DNA from: Rhizobiales bacterium 64-17
GTDB taxonomy: Bacteria; Pseudomonadota; Alphaproteobacteria; Rhizobiales; Xanthobacteraceae
Reading direction: 5' to 3'
NCBI GenBank assembly: GCA_001899285.1
Contig: MKWA01000015.1
Location: forward strand, 78,944 to 142,943
DNA: 64,000 nucleotides
The notes beneath the pieces were generated by a model. It worked only from the letters and a program-made list of their open reading frames with translations, did not search any database and had not been told where the DNA came from. Numbering within the stretch: the first letter of the stretch is position 1; every line of letters begins with the position of its first letter. A program made the translations under genes and the position numbers. Below are positions 42,595-50,427 of this stretch, piece by piece.

Positions 42595-43380
42595 TTAAGT
42601 CTCCGGCCGGACGTGCCGGGTCGCTTCGGCGTCGATGCGATGCCACACTTCAGCGGCGATCGGCCGATTAGTCTCCTCGACGATGTGGCCGACCAGCCCG
42701 ATCGCGCGGGCGAACACGGCGATGCCTTGGCACATCTGCGGCGTCAATCCGAGTTCGCAACATAACGCCGCGAGGGCGCCGGTCGCATTCACCGGCAGGG
42801 ATTTGCCTGACGCTTTTTCCGCATGCGTTGCGATCAGCGTCATCAGTTCGACATAGCGGCCCTTGAAGCCGTACTCCTCGGCAATCTCGAACAGGCGCGG
42901 TGTGCGTGGATCGATTGGCTTGTGGATCGGATGGCCGATGCCGGGGATCGTGATCTTGCGTGCACGATGATCGGCGACGATTTCGCTGGCGATCCGATCA
43001 AGATCGCCGGGTGCATCGCGGGTCGGCAATGCGGCGAGGAGAATCTTGGCGGCGCCCTGCGTGCTGCCGACGAAAACGCTGCCGAGACCGCACAGACCGG
43101 CGGCGACCGCGGCCTGCATCGCCTCCGGTGCTCCAAGGATGGTCATGCGCGTCGCCAAGGCGCTGGGTGTGATGCCATGCTCGACCAGCGTGACGGCGAT
43201 CGCATTGAAGACGGCGGATTCCGCGGCGCTCGGCAGGCGGCCGGTCAATTCGAGAAACGCGACGTCGCCAAGGTTGAGCTTGCCGAGAATCTGCGACGGC
43301 AAATCCCTGCCGCGCACGGTGATCCGGTCGGCCGTGCTCCACGCCATGTCGGAGCGGATATCGGTTTTTTGCGGGCTCAT
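42595..43380 (-). CDS. Citryl-CoA lyase-like protein (citrate synthase superfamily)
   Basis: The 261-aa protein matches the citrate synthase-type C-terminal domain as found in stand-alone citryl-CoA lyases. It has LGDVAFLELTGRLPSAAE, GSVFVGSTQGAAKILL, the catalytic His region IPGIGHPIHKPIDPRTPRLF, and ATGALAALCCELGLTP. Full citrate synthases are about 430 aa, so the short form indicates lysis of a citryl- or homologous acyl-CoA to acetyl-CoA and a keto acid. It is divergent from the CoA-transferase/aconitase X operon, with operator site B between them. That is consistent with a route that activates an acid with CoA and then cleaves it. Confidence 0.82.
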   Translation of the reverse strand: MSPQKTDIRSDMAWSTADRITVRGRDLPSQILGKLNLGDVAFLELTGRLPSAAESAVFNAIAVTLVEHGITPSALATRMTILGAPEAMQAAVAAGLCGLGSVFVGSTQGAAKILLAALPTRDAPGDLDRIASEIVADHRARKITIPGIGHPIHKPIDPRTPRLFEIAEEYGFKGRYVELMTLIATHAEKASGKSLPVNATGALAALCCELGLTPQMCQGIAVFARAIGLVGHIVEETNRPIAAEVWHRIDAEATRHVRPET

Positions 43381-43425
43381 GCTGGGTCCTCGGCTTGCGG
43401 AGCGCGTGCTAGTCCAGTTATCCTG

Positions 43426-43437
43426 TTGTCCGTACGA
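43426..43437. promoter_or_regulatory. TTGTCCGKACRA operator, site B
   Basis: TTGTCCGTACGA differs at two positions from the palindrome TTGTCCGGACAA. It lies in the 98-bp gap between the divergent citryl-CoA lyase-like and CoA-transferase genes, a position suited to control both. Confidence 0.55.
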
Positions 43438-43478
43438 CTTGCTTGCATTTCCTGTCAAGCGTTACCGCAGGATCGCCG

Positions 43479-44582
43479 ATGACTCCGCTTGCCGGAATTA
43501 AAGTTCTCGATTTCAGCACCTTGCTGCCCGGCCCGCTTGCAACGCTGATGCTGGCGGAAGCCGGCGCTCAGGTGATCAAGATCGAGCGCGAAGCGGCCGG
43601 CGACGAGATGCGTCATCGGCGGCCCGTGCTCGGCGCGGCCAGTGCCAGCTTCGCCATGCTGAATGGCGGCAAGCGCAGTATCGCGATCGATCTGAAGGCA
43701 CCAGGCGCGATCGCGCGATTGACGCCGCTGCTGGCGGTCGCCGATGTTCTGGTCGAACAGTTCCGCCCGGGCGTCATGGTCCGTCTCGGGTTGGGCTACG
43801 ATGCGGTTCGCGCGATCAACCCACGGATCATCTATTGCTCGCTGACCGGCTATGGCCAGCACGGCGACCGCTCGCAACGGGCGGGGCATGACCTCAACTA
43901 TCTGGCCGAGAGCGGCATCACTTCGCTGGTTGTCGGCGCCGACGGTGTGCCGCCATTGCCGCCGGGGCCAATCGCTGATCTTGTCGGCGGCTCCTATCCG
44001 CTGGTGATCAACGTCCTGCTGGCGCTGATGCAGCGCGAGAGAAGCGAGACCGGATGTTTTCTCGATATCGCGATGGCGGACAATCTTGCGCCGCTCGGCT
44101 ATTGGGCGCTGGCGCGCGGGCTGAGTGATGGGTCGTGGCCGCAACCGAATGCCGATGCGATCACCGGCGGGCTGGCGCGTTATCGGCACTATCGGACCAG
44201 AGATGGGCGTTTCATCGCGGTGGGTGCGCTCGAGGAGAAATTCTGGCGCGGCTTCTGCGATCTGATCGAACTGCCGGAGGACGACCGCGACGATCGCGCC
44301 CATCCGGCGAAAACAATCGAAGCGGTGGCCGCGATCATCGCCGGCCAGGATGCGGCTCACTGGCAGCGGCTGTTTGAAGCACGCGACATCTGCTGTTCCG
44401 TGGTGAAAACCATGCAGGAGGCTGCGGCCGGTCTCGCTAACGGCCACCATCGCCTTGCCGCTCAGGGGCAGGCAATGCCCGCTCTGCCTTTGCCGATGGC
44501 GGATGCGGTTCGGCTTCCGGCAGGCACGCGGGACGTTCCGTTGCTGGGCGAGGCGAACGCGCTGCTGGGACAGTCTCCGTGA
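43479..44582 (+). CDS. Family III CoA-transferase (CaiB/BaiF type)
   Basis: The 367-aa enzyme transfers CoA to an organic acid. It begins LAGIKVLDFSTLLPGPLATLMLAEAGA and has KIEREAAGDEMRHRRP, SLTGYGQHGDRSQRAGHDLNYLAESG with the catalytic Asp (GHDLNY), and PPLPPGPIADLVGGSYPL. It is somewhat short for the family (about 400) but complete. ATG 43479 is selected over an upstream in-frame ATG at 43443. The stop overlaps the aconitase X small-subunit start (GTGA). It probably activates the substrate acid ahead of the dehydrogenase homologue or the lyase. Confidence 0.9.
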   Translation: MTPLAGIKVLDFSTLLPGPLATLMLAEAGAQVIKIEREAAGDEMRHRRPVLGAASASFAMLNGGKRSIAIDLKAPGAIARLTPLLAVADVLVEQFRPGVMVRLGLGYDAVRAINPRIIYCSLTGYGQHGDRSQRAGHDLNYLAESGITSLVVGADGVPPLPPGPIADLVGGSYPLVINVLLALMQRERSETGCFLDIAMADNLAPLGYWALARGLSDGSWPQPNADAITGGLARYRHYRTRDGRFIAVGALEEKFWRGFCDLIELPEDDRDDRAHPAKTIEAVAAIIAGQDAAHWQRLFEARDICCSVVKTMQEAAAGLANGHHRLAAQGQAMPALPLPMADAVRLPAGTRDVPLLGEANALLGQSP

Positions 44583-44998
44583 CGACGCTCGTGTTTCAGG
44601 GGGATTGTCTCGTCGAGGGCCGGGTCAGCGGAACGGCTCTGGTCACGGATGCCGATCTGGCGCTCAGTCTGGTCGACGCGGCAACGGGCATCGTCAGACA
44701 GCCGGGACATCCCTTGTTCGGCACATCGGTTGCGGGACGGGTGTTGATTTTCCCGAGCGGAAGCGGGAGCAGCAGCGGCTCCTATCGGTTGCTTCATCTC
44801 GCGGAGCGAAAGACGGCCCCGATCGCCATCATCAATGTGCAAGCCAACGCGGTCGTCACGGCGGGCGCCGTTCTGGGCCAGGTCCCGTTGTTGCACAAAC
44901 TGGCGCCCGATCCGATCCGCACCATCAAGTCGGGTGACACGGTGGACGTGAACGCGACGCCCGGCGTGGTCGTCGTCCGGCGCGACGGTGACGCGTGA
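44579..44998 (+). CDS. Aconitase X, small (swivel) subunit
   Basis: The 139-aa protein is the DUF126-type swivel domain of aconitase X (AcnX). It has LVFQGDCLVEGRVSGTALVTD, GRVLIFPSGSGSSSGSYRLL with the Ser-rich active loop, and AIINVQANAVVTAGAVL. AcnX enzymes dehydrate hydroxy acids, such as cis-3-hydroxy-L-proline in bacteria or mevalonate 5-phosphate in archaea, using an Fe-S cluster held by the large subunit. The GTG start overlaps the CoA-transferase stop, and the GTGA at its end overlaps the large-subunit start, so the three are translated together. Confidence 0.87.
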   Translation: MTTLVFQGDCLVEGRVSGTALVTDADLALSLVDAATGIVRQPGHPLFGTSVAGRVLIFPSGSGSSSGSYRLLHLAERKTAPIAIINVQANAVVTAGAVLGQVPLLHKLAPDPIRTIKSGDTVDVNATPGVVVVRRDGDA

Positions 44999-46218
44999 AT
45001 CTCACGACGCATCAGCAGGAGATGCTCGACGGGACGCAAGGATGGCCTCGCCAGCTCGCAACGCGCATGCTGGTGGCGGTTGGCCGCGCCTATGACGCCG
45101 ATCGGCTCATCCCAGTGCACTCGGTGCATCTGGGGCTGTCCGGGGCTTCCATGGGCGAAGCGGGGATGCGGTTGTTCGAGACGCTCGCAGCGCGCGGCGG
45201 GCGATTTGTCGTGCCGACCACCCTGAACATTCTGTCGATGGATCGCCGGACCGCAGGGGCTTCGGCTCAACTGCGCGATCTGGAAAGCGTCCAGACGCGG
45301 ATCGCGGACGCCTGCCTCGCGATGGGCGCAGCCCCGTCCTTTACCTGTAATCCCTTCCTGCTCGGCGTGACGCCGCAGCGCGACACGTCGGTGGCTTGGA
45401 ACGAATCCGCTACGGCGCCCTATGTCAACGGCATGCTCGGCGCTCGCACCAATCGCGAAGGCGCGACGGCCCTTGCCTCCGCGCTCACCGGCCTCACGGC
45501 GCATTATGGCATGCACATTCCGCGCAACCGGCTCGGCACGCGGCTGATCGTGGTGGACACGCCGGTGCATGGCCCGGACATGTTCAATCTTCTCGGCGGC
45601 GCGGTGGCACGCGCGGCGGAAGCGCATATTCCGGTCATCGAGGGGCTCGATCATACGCCGACGCTCGATGAGATGACGGCGTTCTGCGCGGCATTCGCCG
45701 CGATCTCGCCGCTGCCGATGCTGCACATCGTCGGCGTCACAGCGGAAGCGCCGACGCGAGCAGATGCCATGCTGCCGGGGCATGTTGCGGACGTGATCCG
45801 GATCGATGCCACCACGCTCGCGCAGGAAGCGCGCCGATACGACACCGCCGCCGACACGACGCTCGATGTGGTGGCGATCGGCTGCCCGCATGCCTCGGTT
45901 GCGCAGGTGCGTGAAATCTCGGATTTGCTTGGCGACCGCGTCATCGCCGACACGGTCCGGTTCTGGATTCAGGTCAACCGTGCCTGCGCGGAGGAGGTGG
46001 AGGGTTCGGGGCTGGCGGCAAGGCTTGAACGGCGGAACGTGAGGCTGCTGTCTGACAGTTGTGTTCATGTCGCCTATGACGAAATCCCGGCCGGCCGGAC
46101 GCTGGCAACGAATTCCTTGAAGATCGCCTATCTGACGGCCAGCCATCATGTCAGGGTCCGGCTCGGGTCATTGGCGCAATGTATCGATTCGGCGGTTGCC
46201 GGCCGCTGGCGCGGCTGA
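44995..46218 (+). CDS. Aconitase X, large catalytic subunit
   Basis: The 407-aa protein is the DUF521-type catalytic domain of AcnX: MLDGTQGWPRQLATRMLVAVG, VVPTTLNILSMDRR, VAWNESATAPYVNGMLGARTNREG in two parts, and SLKIAYLTASH. The three cluster-binding cysteines expected are present at C118 (FTCNPF), C297 (GCPHAS) and C356 (SDSCVHVA). It is a split AcnX with its own small subunit, like bacterial type I forms. In this setting the substrate is unlikely to be hydroxyproline, because no proline enzymes are near, so it may define another specificity. GTG 44995 start. Confidence 0.9.
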   Translation: MNLTTHQQEMLDGTQGWPRQLATRMLVAVGRAYDADRLIPVHSVHLGLSGASMGEAGMRLFETLAARGGRFVVPTTLNILSMDRRTAGASAQLRDLESVQTRIADACLAMGAAPSFTCNPFLLGVTPQRDTSVAWNESATAPYVNGMLGARTNREGATALASALTGLTAHYGMHIPRNRLGTRLIVVDTPVHGPDMFNLLGGAVARAAEAHIPVIEGLDHTPTLDEMTAFCAAFAAISPLPMLHIVGVTAEAPTRADAMLPGHVADVIRIDATTLAQEARRYDTAADTTLDVVAIGCPHASVAQVREISDLLGDRVIADTVRFWIQVNRACAEEVEGSGLAARLERRNVRLLSDSCVHVAYDEIPAGRTLATNSLKIAYLTASHHVRVRLGSLAQCIDSAVAGRWRG

Positions 46219-46240
46219 TGGCGGTGGCCGGGACAGGCCC

Positions 46241-46252
46241 TTGTCCGGGGAT
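46241..46252. promoter_or_regulatory. Partial operator upstream of the HutC regulator
   Basis: TTGTCCGGGGAT matches the left half of TTGTCCGGACAA and diverges on the right. It lies 20-90 bp upstream of the possible starts of the regulator. It could be a weak autoregulatory site or chance. Confidence 0.3.
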
Positions 46253-46329
46253 GTTCGGGCTTGAACTTGCCCCGTGGCGACCGATCCCGTATCCACGGAG
46301 AGAACAAGATTTCAACCGGCTGGCGTGAC

Positions 46330-47118
46330 GTGAAAGACAAACTCGGATCTTCGTCTGACGTGGGTTTTACGCCGTTCGAAAGCGCCCAGCCGCGCTATCT
46401 CGCGCTGGCGGAACTGCTGTCCGAGGGCATCCGTTCCGGGCAATATGCGGTCGGAACGCTGCTGCCGACGGAAGCCGAGCTGTGCGACACCTATGACGTC
46501 AGCCGGCACACGGTCCGCGAAGCCATCCGAAAGCTGCGCGATCTCGGGCTCGTCTCCCGGCATCAGGGCGTCGGAACGCGCGTCGAGAACAAGGACATCT
46601 CCGGCCGCTTCGTGCTGTCGCTCGGTTCGATCCCCGACATCTGGCAGTATGTTCAGAACACCCGGCTCGAACCGCTCCGCAAGAAACTGATCAAGGCGGC
46701 GGACGCCGAAATCCCGTTGCCGCCGGTCGGCAACGACGAGCAGTGGTTTCTGACCGAAGGCCTGCGATATGTGGGCGATCAGGAACTCCCGATTTCCCAC
46801 TCGGCCATTCATATCAACGCGGCTTTTCGCGGCATCGCCGAACAGATCGGCCAGAAGCAAGTGCCCATCTTCTCCATGATCGAACGGCGCTACGGCTTGA
46901 AGGTGGTCGCGATCAAACAGGAAATCAGTGCGATCATCATACCGGCCCGCCTCACCAAGCCGCTCAAGGTGAAACCCGACTTCCCGGCATTGTCGATCCT
47001 CCGCCAATACATGACCGCGGACGGAGTCATCGTGGAAGTGGGGCGGACGATCACGCCCGCCGACCGCTTCACCTATTCGATGGATCTCCGGTTCGAATAT
47101 CCGACGGTCAATCGCTGA
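46330..47118 (+). CDS. GntR-family regulator, HutC subfamily (regulon regulator)
   Basis: The protein of about 262 aa has a winged helix (LPTEAELCDTYDVSRHTVREAIRKLRDLGLVSRHQGVGTRV in two parts) and a UTRA effector domain (about residues 95-250, with EISAIIIPARLTKPLKV). The start is unclear: GTG 46330 lacks a strong ribosome site, and the frame is open back to TTG 46261. It lies between the aconitase X genes and the monooxygenase operon. A half operator TTGTCCGG is at 46241 and a perfect site at 47212, so it is the natural candidate for binding TTGTCCGGACAA and controlling all four transcripts of the cluster. Confidence 0.88.
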   Translation: MKDKLGSSSDVGFTPFESAQPRYLALAELLSEGIRSGQYAVGTLLPTEAELCDTYDVSRHTVREAIRKLRDLGLVSRHQGVGTRVENKDISGRFVLSLGSIPDIWQYVQNTRLEPLRKKLIKAADAEIPLPPVGNDEQWFLTEGLRYVGDQELPISHSAIHINAAFRGIAEQIGQKQVPIFSMIERRYGLKVVAIKQEISAIIIPARLTKPLKVKPDFPALSILRQYMTADGVIVEVGRTITPADRFTYSMDLRFEYPTVNR

Positions 47119-47186
47119 ACCGCCGGATCTTCCCCAAAAACTGCAAAATCCGAGGTTGAAAGCCCTCGCCGGGGTCGGGAGGCAGC

Positions 47187-47215
47187 TTGACACCTTTTTC
47201 TGCTTTTCATATTGT
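47187..47215 (+). promoter_or_regulatory. Putative promoter of the monooxygenase operon
   Basis: TTGACA (47187-47192) and TATTGT (47210-47215) are separated by 17 bp. The -10 overlaps the perfect palindrome at 47212-47223, which suits repression by steric block. It lies 55 bp before the first gene. Confidence 0.55.
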
Positions 47216-47223
47216 CCGGACAA
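47212..47223. promoter_or_regulatory. TTGTCCGGACAA operator, site C (perfect palindrome)
   Basis: TTGTCCGGACAA is an exact 12-bp inverted repeat between the HutC regulator and the flavin monooxygenase gene. It overlaps the -10 of the putative promoter. It is the best of the three full sites and defines the motif. Confidence 0.65.
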
Positions 47224-47269
47224 CCGGGAAAACCGGTTAAGGTGCGACGACAAGGGTGGAGCTGGACTG

Positions 47270-48457
47270 ATGAGTGCCCGCACGATCGGAATGGATTTCG
47301 ACTACACGCCGAAACAGCGCGAAATCTATGACCTGGTCGGGGAACTCGGCAAAACGCATTTTGCGCCGCGCGCCGCCGAATACGACGAGAAGGTAGTCAC
47401 GCCCGTCGCGAATATGCGCGATTTCATCGATGCGGGGCTCGCCGGGCTCACCGTCTCCGAGGATCTCGGAGGGCTCGGCAGCGGCGCGATGGGGCGCGAT
47501 CCGCTGCTGTATATCATCGCGATCGAGCAGACGGCGCGCTACTGCATGTCGACGGCCCACTCGCTGCACATTCACTGTCACGGTTCGCACCTCGTCGATC
47601 AGATTTGCAGCCCGGCGCAGCGCAAGAACATTCTCGGCAACGTCGTCGAAAATGGCGCGCTGCTCAATGCGACCGGCAGCGAGCCGGGGCGGACCTCGCG
47701 CGGCCTTTATAATCTCGTCACCGCGGCCGAGCGCGTCGATGGTGGCTATGTCGTCAACGGCACCAAGAATTATGCGTCGCTGGCCGATACGGTCGAATAC
47801 AACGTGATCTTCGCCGGCATCAAAGGAATGTCCCCGACCGAAGGGCATATCGGCCTCTGCATTCCGCGCGGTACGCCGGGGCTGACCCTTGAAGAGGGGT
47901 CCTGGAATCCGATGGGGATGCGCGCGGCGGTGAGCCCGAACATCCTGCTCGACAACTGTTTCGTGCCGGATGACTACGTGATCGGAACGCCCGGCGTTTT
48001 TCCGCGCGATCGCTGGCAGGCGCGGTTCCATCTCGGTTTCGCGGCGCAGTATCTTGGCGGCAGCGAAGGCATCTTCGACTATCTGACCGATTATCTGCCG
48101 AAGCGCGGCACGGCTTCAGACGCTTATGCCCAGCTTCGTCTCGGCGAAATCCGGATCGGTATCGATTCCGTGCGCTGGCTGATCTATCGCGCGGCCTGGC
48201 TCTGGAAGATGCGCCGCATCGAAGAGGCCGAACTGTTCTCGATGACGGCGAAGCATCGTGCCATCGAGAATGCGGTGAACGCCATGGATAAAGGTGCGCA
48301 GATTGCCGGATCGAGCGCATTCCACGCGAAGTCGCCGCTGGCGCGCATGTTCCGCGATCTGCGGGTGCAGACCTTGCACGAAAATCTCGACAAGACCGCG
48401 GCGACGGTCGGCAAGTATCACCTCGGGCAAGAATTCGATACGACCGCGCGCCTCTGA
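47270..48457 (+). CDS. Acyl-CoA dehydrogenase-fold flavin monooxygenase (DszC/SfnC-like)
   Basis: The 395-aa protein has an acyl-CoA dehydrogenase fold (FDYTPKQREIYDLVGELG, NATGSEPGRTSRG, YVVNGTKNYASLADTVEYNV) but no YEGT base. The C-terminal part reads FRDLRVQTLHENLDKTAA, like the R..TLH segment of DszC/SfnC two-component monooxygenases. A flavin reductase gene follows 24 bp downstream, which strongly supports use of reduced FMN or FAD and oxygen. ATG 47270 has GGTGGAG upstream; an upstream extension to 47156 overlaps the promoter. DszC-type enzymes oxygenate sulfur or aromatic carbon. A true dehydrogenase is the alternative. Confidence 0.75.
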   Translation: MSARTIGMDFDYTPKQREIYDLVGELGKTHFAPRAAEYDEKVVTPVANMRDFIDAGLAGLTVSEDLGGLGSGAMGRDPLLYIIAIEQTARYCMSTAHSLHIHCHGSHLVDQICSPAQRKNILGNVVENGALLNATGSEPGRTSRGLYNLVTAAERVDGGYVVNGTKNYASLADTVEYNVIFAGIKGMSPTEGHIGLCIPRGTPGLTLEEGSWNPMGMRAAVSPNILLDNCFVPDDYVIGTPGVFPRDRWQARFHLGFAAQYLGGSEGIFDYLTDYLPKRGTASDAYAQLRLGEIRIGIDSVRWLIYRAAWLWKMRRIEEAELFSMTAKHRAIENAVNAMDKGAQIAGSSAFHAKSPLARMFRDLRVQTLHENLDKTAATVGKYHLGQEFDTTARL

Positions 48458-48481
48458 CCGGGAAGATAGAGGACATTCGTT

Positions 48482-49009
48482 GTGCTGATGACAGCAGAAC
48501 CCAGCAAGACAGTCTCCCACGCGATCAACCAGCGCGATCTGCGCACCGCGCTTGGGCAATTCGCCACCGGCGTCACGACGATCGTCACGCGCGACGCCAC
48601 GGGCGCATTGACCGGACTGACGGCCAACTCGTTTACCTCCGTCTCGCTCGATCCGCCGCTGGTGTTGTGGAGTTTGCGCCGGGCGGCTCGCTCCTACGAG
48701 GCGTTCCGCAACTGCGGCTATTTTGTCATCAATGTTCTTGCGGAGCATCAGGTCTCGGTCGCGCAGCAATTCAGCGCGAGGACCGGGGATCGGTTTTCCG
48801 GCATTTCGTGGACACCGAGTCCAGTCAGCAAACTGCCGATCATCGACAGCGTTGCGGCATGGTTCGAATGCAAGAACCTCAATGTCTATGAGGCGGGCGA
48901 TCATACGATCTTCGTCGGCGAGGTTTGCCGCTTCGCCCATGAGGAGCGCGCGCCGCTGCTGTTCCACGCGGGCGCCTACGCGCAGTCCGATCGTTTCCGT
49001 TTATCCTGA
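48482..49009 (+). CDS. Flavin reductase (HpaC/NtaB-like)
   Basis: The 175-aa split-barrel protein reduces FMN or FAD with NAD(P)H to feed a partner monooxygenase. Landmarks are RTALGQFATGVTTIVTRD, GLTANSFTSVSLDPPLVLWSL, FVINVLAEHQ and GDHTIFVGEVCRF, typical of the family. GTG 48482 is preferred with AGAGGA 8 bp upstream; ATG 48488 is possible. It directly follows the flavin monooxygenase gene and is evidently its reductase component. Confidence 0.92.
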   Translation: MLMTAEPSKTVSHAINQRDLRTALGQFATGVTTIVTRDATGALTGLTANSFTSVSLDPPLVLWSLRRAARSYEAFRNCGYFVINVLAEHQVSVAQQFSARTGDRFSGISWTPSPVSKLPIIDSVAAWFECKNLNVYEAGDHTIFVGEVCRFAHEERAPLLFHAGAYAQSDRFRLS

Positions 49010-49026
49010 GATTGGCGAGGGCTGCG

Positions 49027-50427
49027 GTGCAGGGCGTGACAGAGCTGCATGTTCCCTCGGACACGGATGATCTCGCGCGGCCGTACTGGAACGCGCCGAT
49101 CGAGACGATGCCCGTCGAGCAGATGCGGGAACTACAGCTTCGCAAGCTGAAGCGTCAGGTCGATAGTCTCTATCGTCAGTCGCGGCTTTACCGGCGCAAG
49201 CTGGATGACGCCGGTTTCAAGCCGGGCGATCTGCGCACGATCGACGATCTCGCCGGGATTCCGTTCACCACCAAGCAGGAACTGCGAGCAGGGCAGGAGG
49301 AGTACCCGCCATTCGGCTCGCATCAGGCGGCGCCGATGGAGCGTATCGTGCGCATGACGTCGACGGCGGGAACCACCGGGAAGCCGGTCTTCCAGGGCTA
49401 CACCAAATTCGACATCGCGCAGCGCAACGAAAGCATTTGCCGCGGTCTATGGGGATTCGGCGTGCGGCCGGGCGACCGTGTGATCAACGGCTTTGCATTG
49501 AGCATGTTCAACGCAGGCGTCCCTTTCTGCACCGCGATCGAGCATCTGGGAGCCGTCGACGTCCCGGTCGGCGCGGAGCGGCGTGCCGAAGGATTGTTGA
49601 GCATCGCGCGGGACGTGAAGGCGACGGTGTTCATCGGCACGCCGTCCTTTGCCGCCTATCTGGCGGAAAAGGCGCCCGAGATTCTCGGCATGGAAGCCAA
49701 GGATCTCGGTTTCCGGGTGATCTGCGGCGGCGGCGAATCGGGTTTTGAACTGCCGGCATTCCAGCGCGAAATGGAGCGCGTCTGGGGAACGCGACATGTC
49801 TATGACTGGGCATCGACATCGGATGCGCATCCGAATGTCTTTGCGCATTGCGCGCATCGTTCCGGCAAGCATCAGCTCACGCCGGACCTCGCCCTGGTTC
49901 AGCTCATCGATCCCGCGACCGGCGGACTGAAGGAGATGAGCGAGGGGGCCGAGGGAGAATACATCTTCACTCATCTCGACCGGCAGGCCTGCGCGCTGAT
50001 GCGATATCGCACCGGCGATATCCTGCGCGTCTACACGCAGCCCTGCGCGTGCGGCCGGACCGGATTCCGCATGGATATCATCGGCCGCTCCGACGACATG
50101 CTGATCGTGCGCGGCGTCAACCTGTTCCCGTCGGCGGTGCAATCGGTGATCGGTGGATTTATGCCGAAACTCACCGGCAAGATGCAGATCGTGCTGCGCG
50201 AGAAGGGACCGAAAGTCGAGCCACCGCTTCATGTCAGGGCGGAATGTGCCGCCGGTATCGATCCGGCAAACGAAGCGTCGATGCGCGACGCGATCGAGAA
50301 AGTGATCCGGCGCGATCTCGGTGTCACGACCGCGATCGAGCTTGCTTTGTTCGGAACGTTCGAGCGAACCGCCACCAAAACCAAACTGGTCGTCGTTGAA
50401 CCTGCGGCGAAAGAGTCCGTCTCATGA
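49027..50427 (+). CDS. Phenylacetate-CoA ligase family protein (PaaK-like)
   Basis: The adenylate-forming enzyme of about 466 aa joins CoA to a carboxylic acid. It has YWNAPIETMPVEQMRELQLR, the P-loop RMTSTAGTTGKPVFQGYT, TGDILRVYTQPCACGRTGFRMD in two parts, and the C-terminal hinge GRSDDMLIVRGVNLFPSAVQ typical of PaaK. The start could be TTG 49012 or GTG 49027; the latter has GCGAGGG before it. Two Cys (PCACGRT) resemble the Zn-binding pair found in PaaK homologues. Its 3' end overlaps the rhodanese gene (ATGA). The acid is unknown; it is a second CoA-activation step beside the CoA-transferase. Confidence 0.88.
   Translation: MQGVTELHVPSDTDDLARPYWNAPIETMPVEQMRELQLRKLKRQVDSLYRQSRLYRRKLDDAGFKPGDLRTIDDLAGIPFTTKQELRAGQEEYPPFGSHQAAPMERIVRMTSTAGTTGKPVFQGYTKFDIAQRNESICRGLWGFGVRPGDRVINGFALSMFNAGVPFCTAIEHLGAVDVPVGAERRAEGLLSIARDVKATVFIGTPSFAAYLAEKAPEILGMEAKDLGFRVICGGGESGFELPAFQREMERVWGTRHVYDWASTSDAHPNVFAHCAHRSGKHQLTPDLALVQLIDPATGGLKEMSEGAEGEYIFTHLDRQACALMRYRTGDILRVYTQPCACGRTGFRMDIIGRSDDMLIVRGVNLFPSAVQSVIGGFMPKLTGKMQIVLREKGPKVEPPLHVRAECAAGIDPANEASMRDAIEKVIRRDLGVTTAIELALFGTFERTATKTKLVVVEPAAKESVS

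Noticed and set aside
47270-48457. Plain acyl-CoA dehydrogenase
   Set aside because: The adjacent flavin reductase, the absent YEGT base and the R..TLH segment make a monooxygenase more likely, although not proven.
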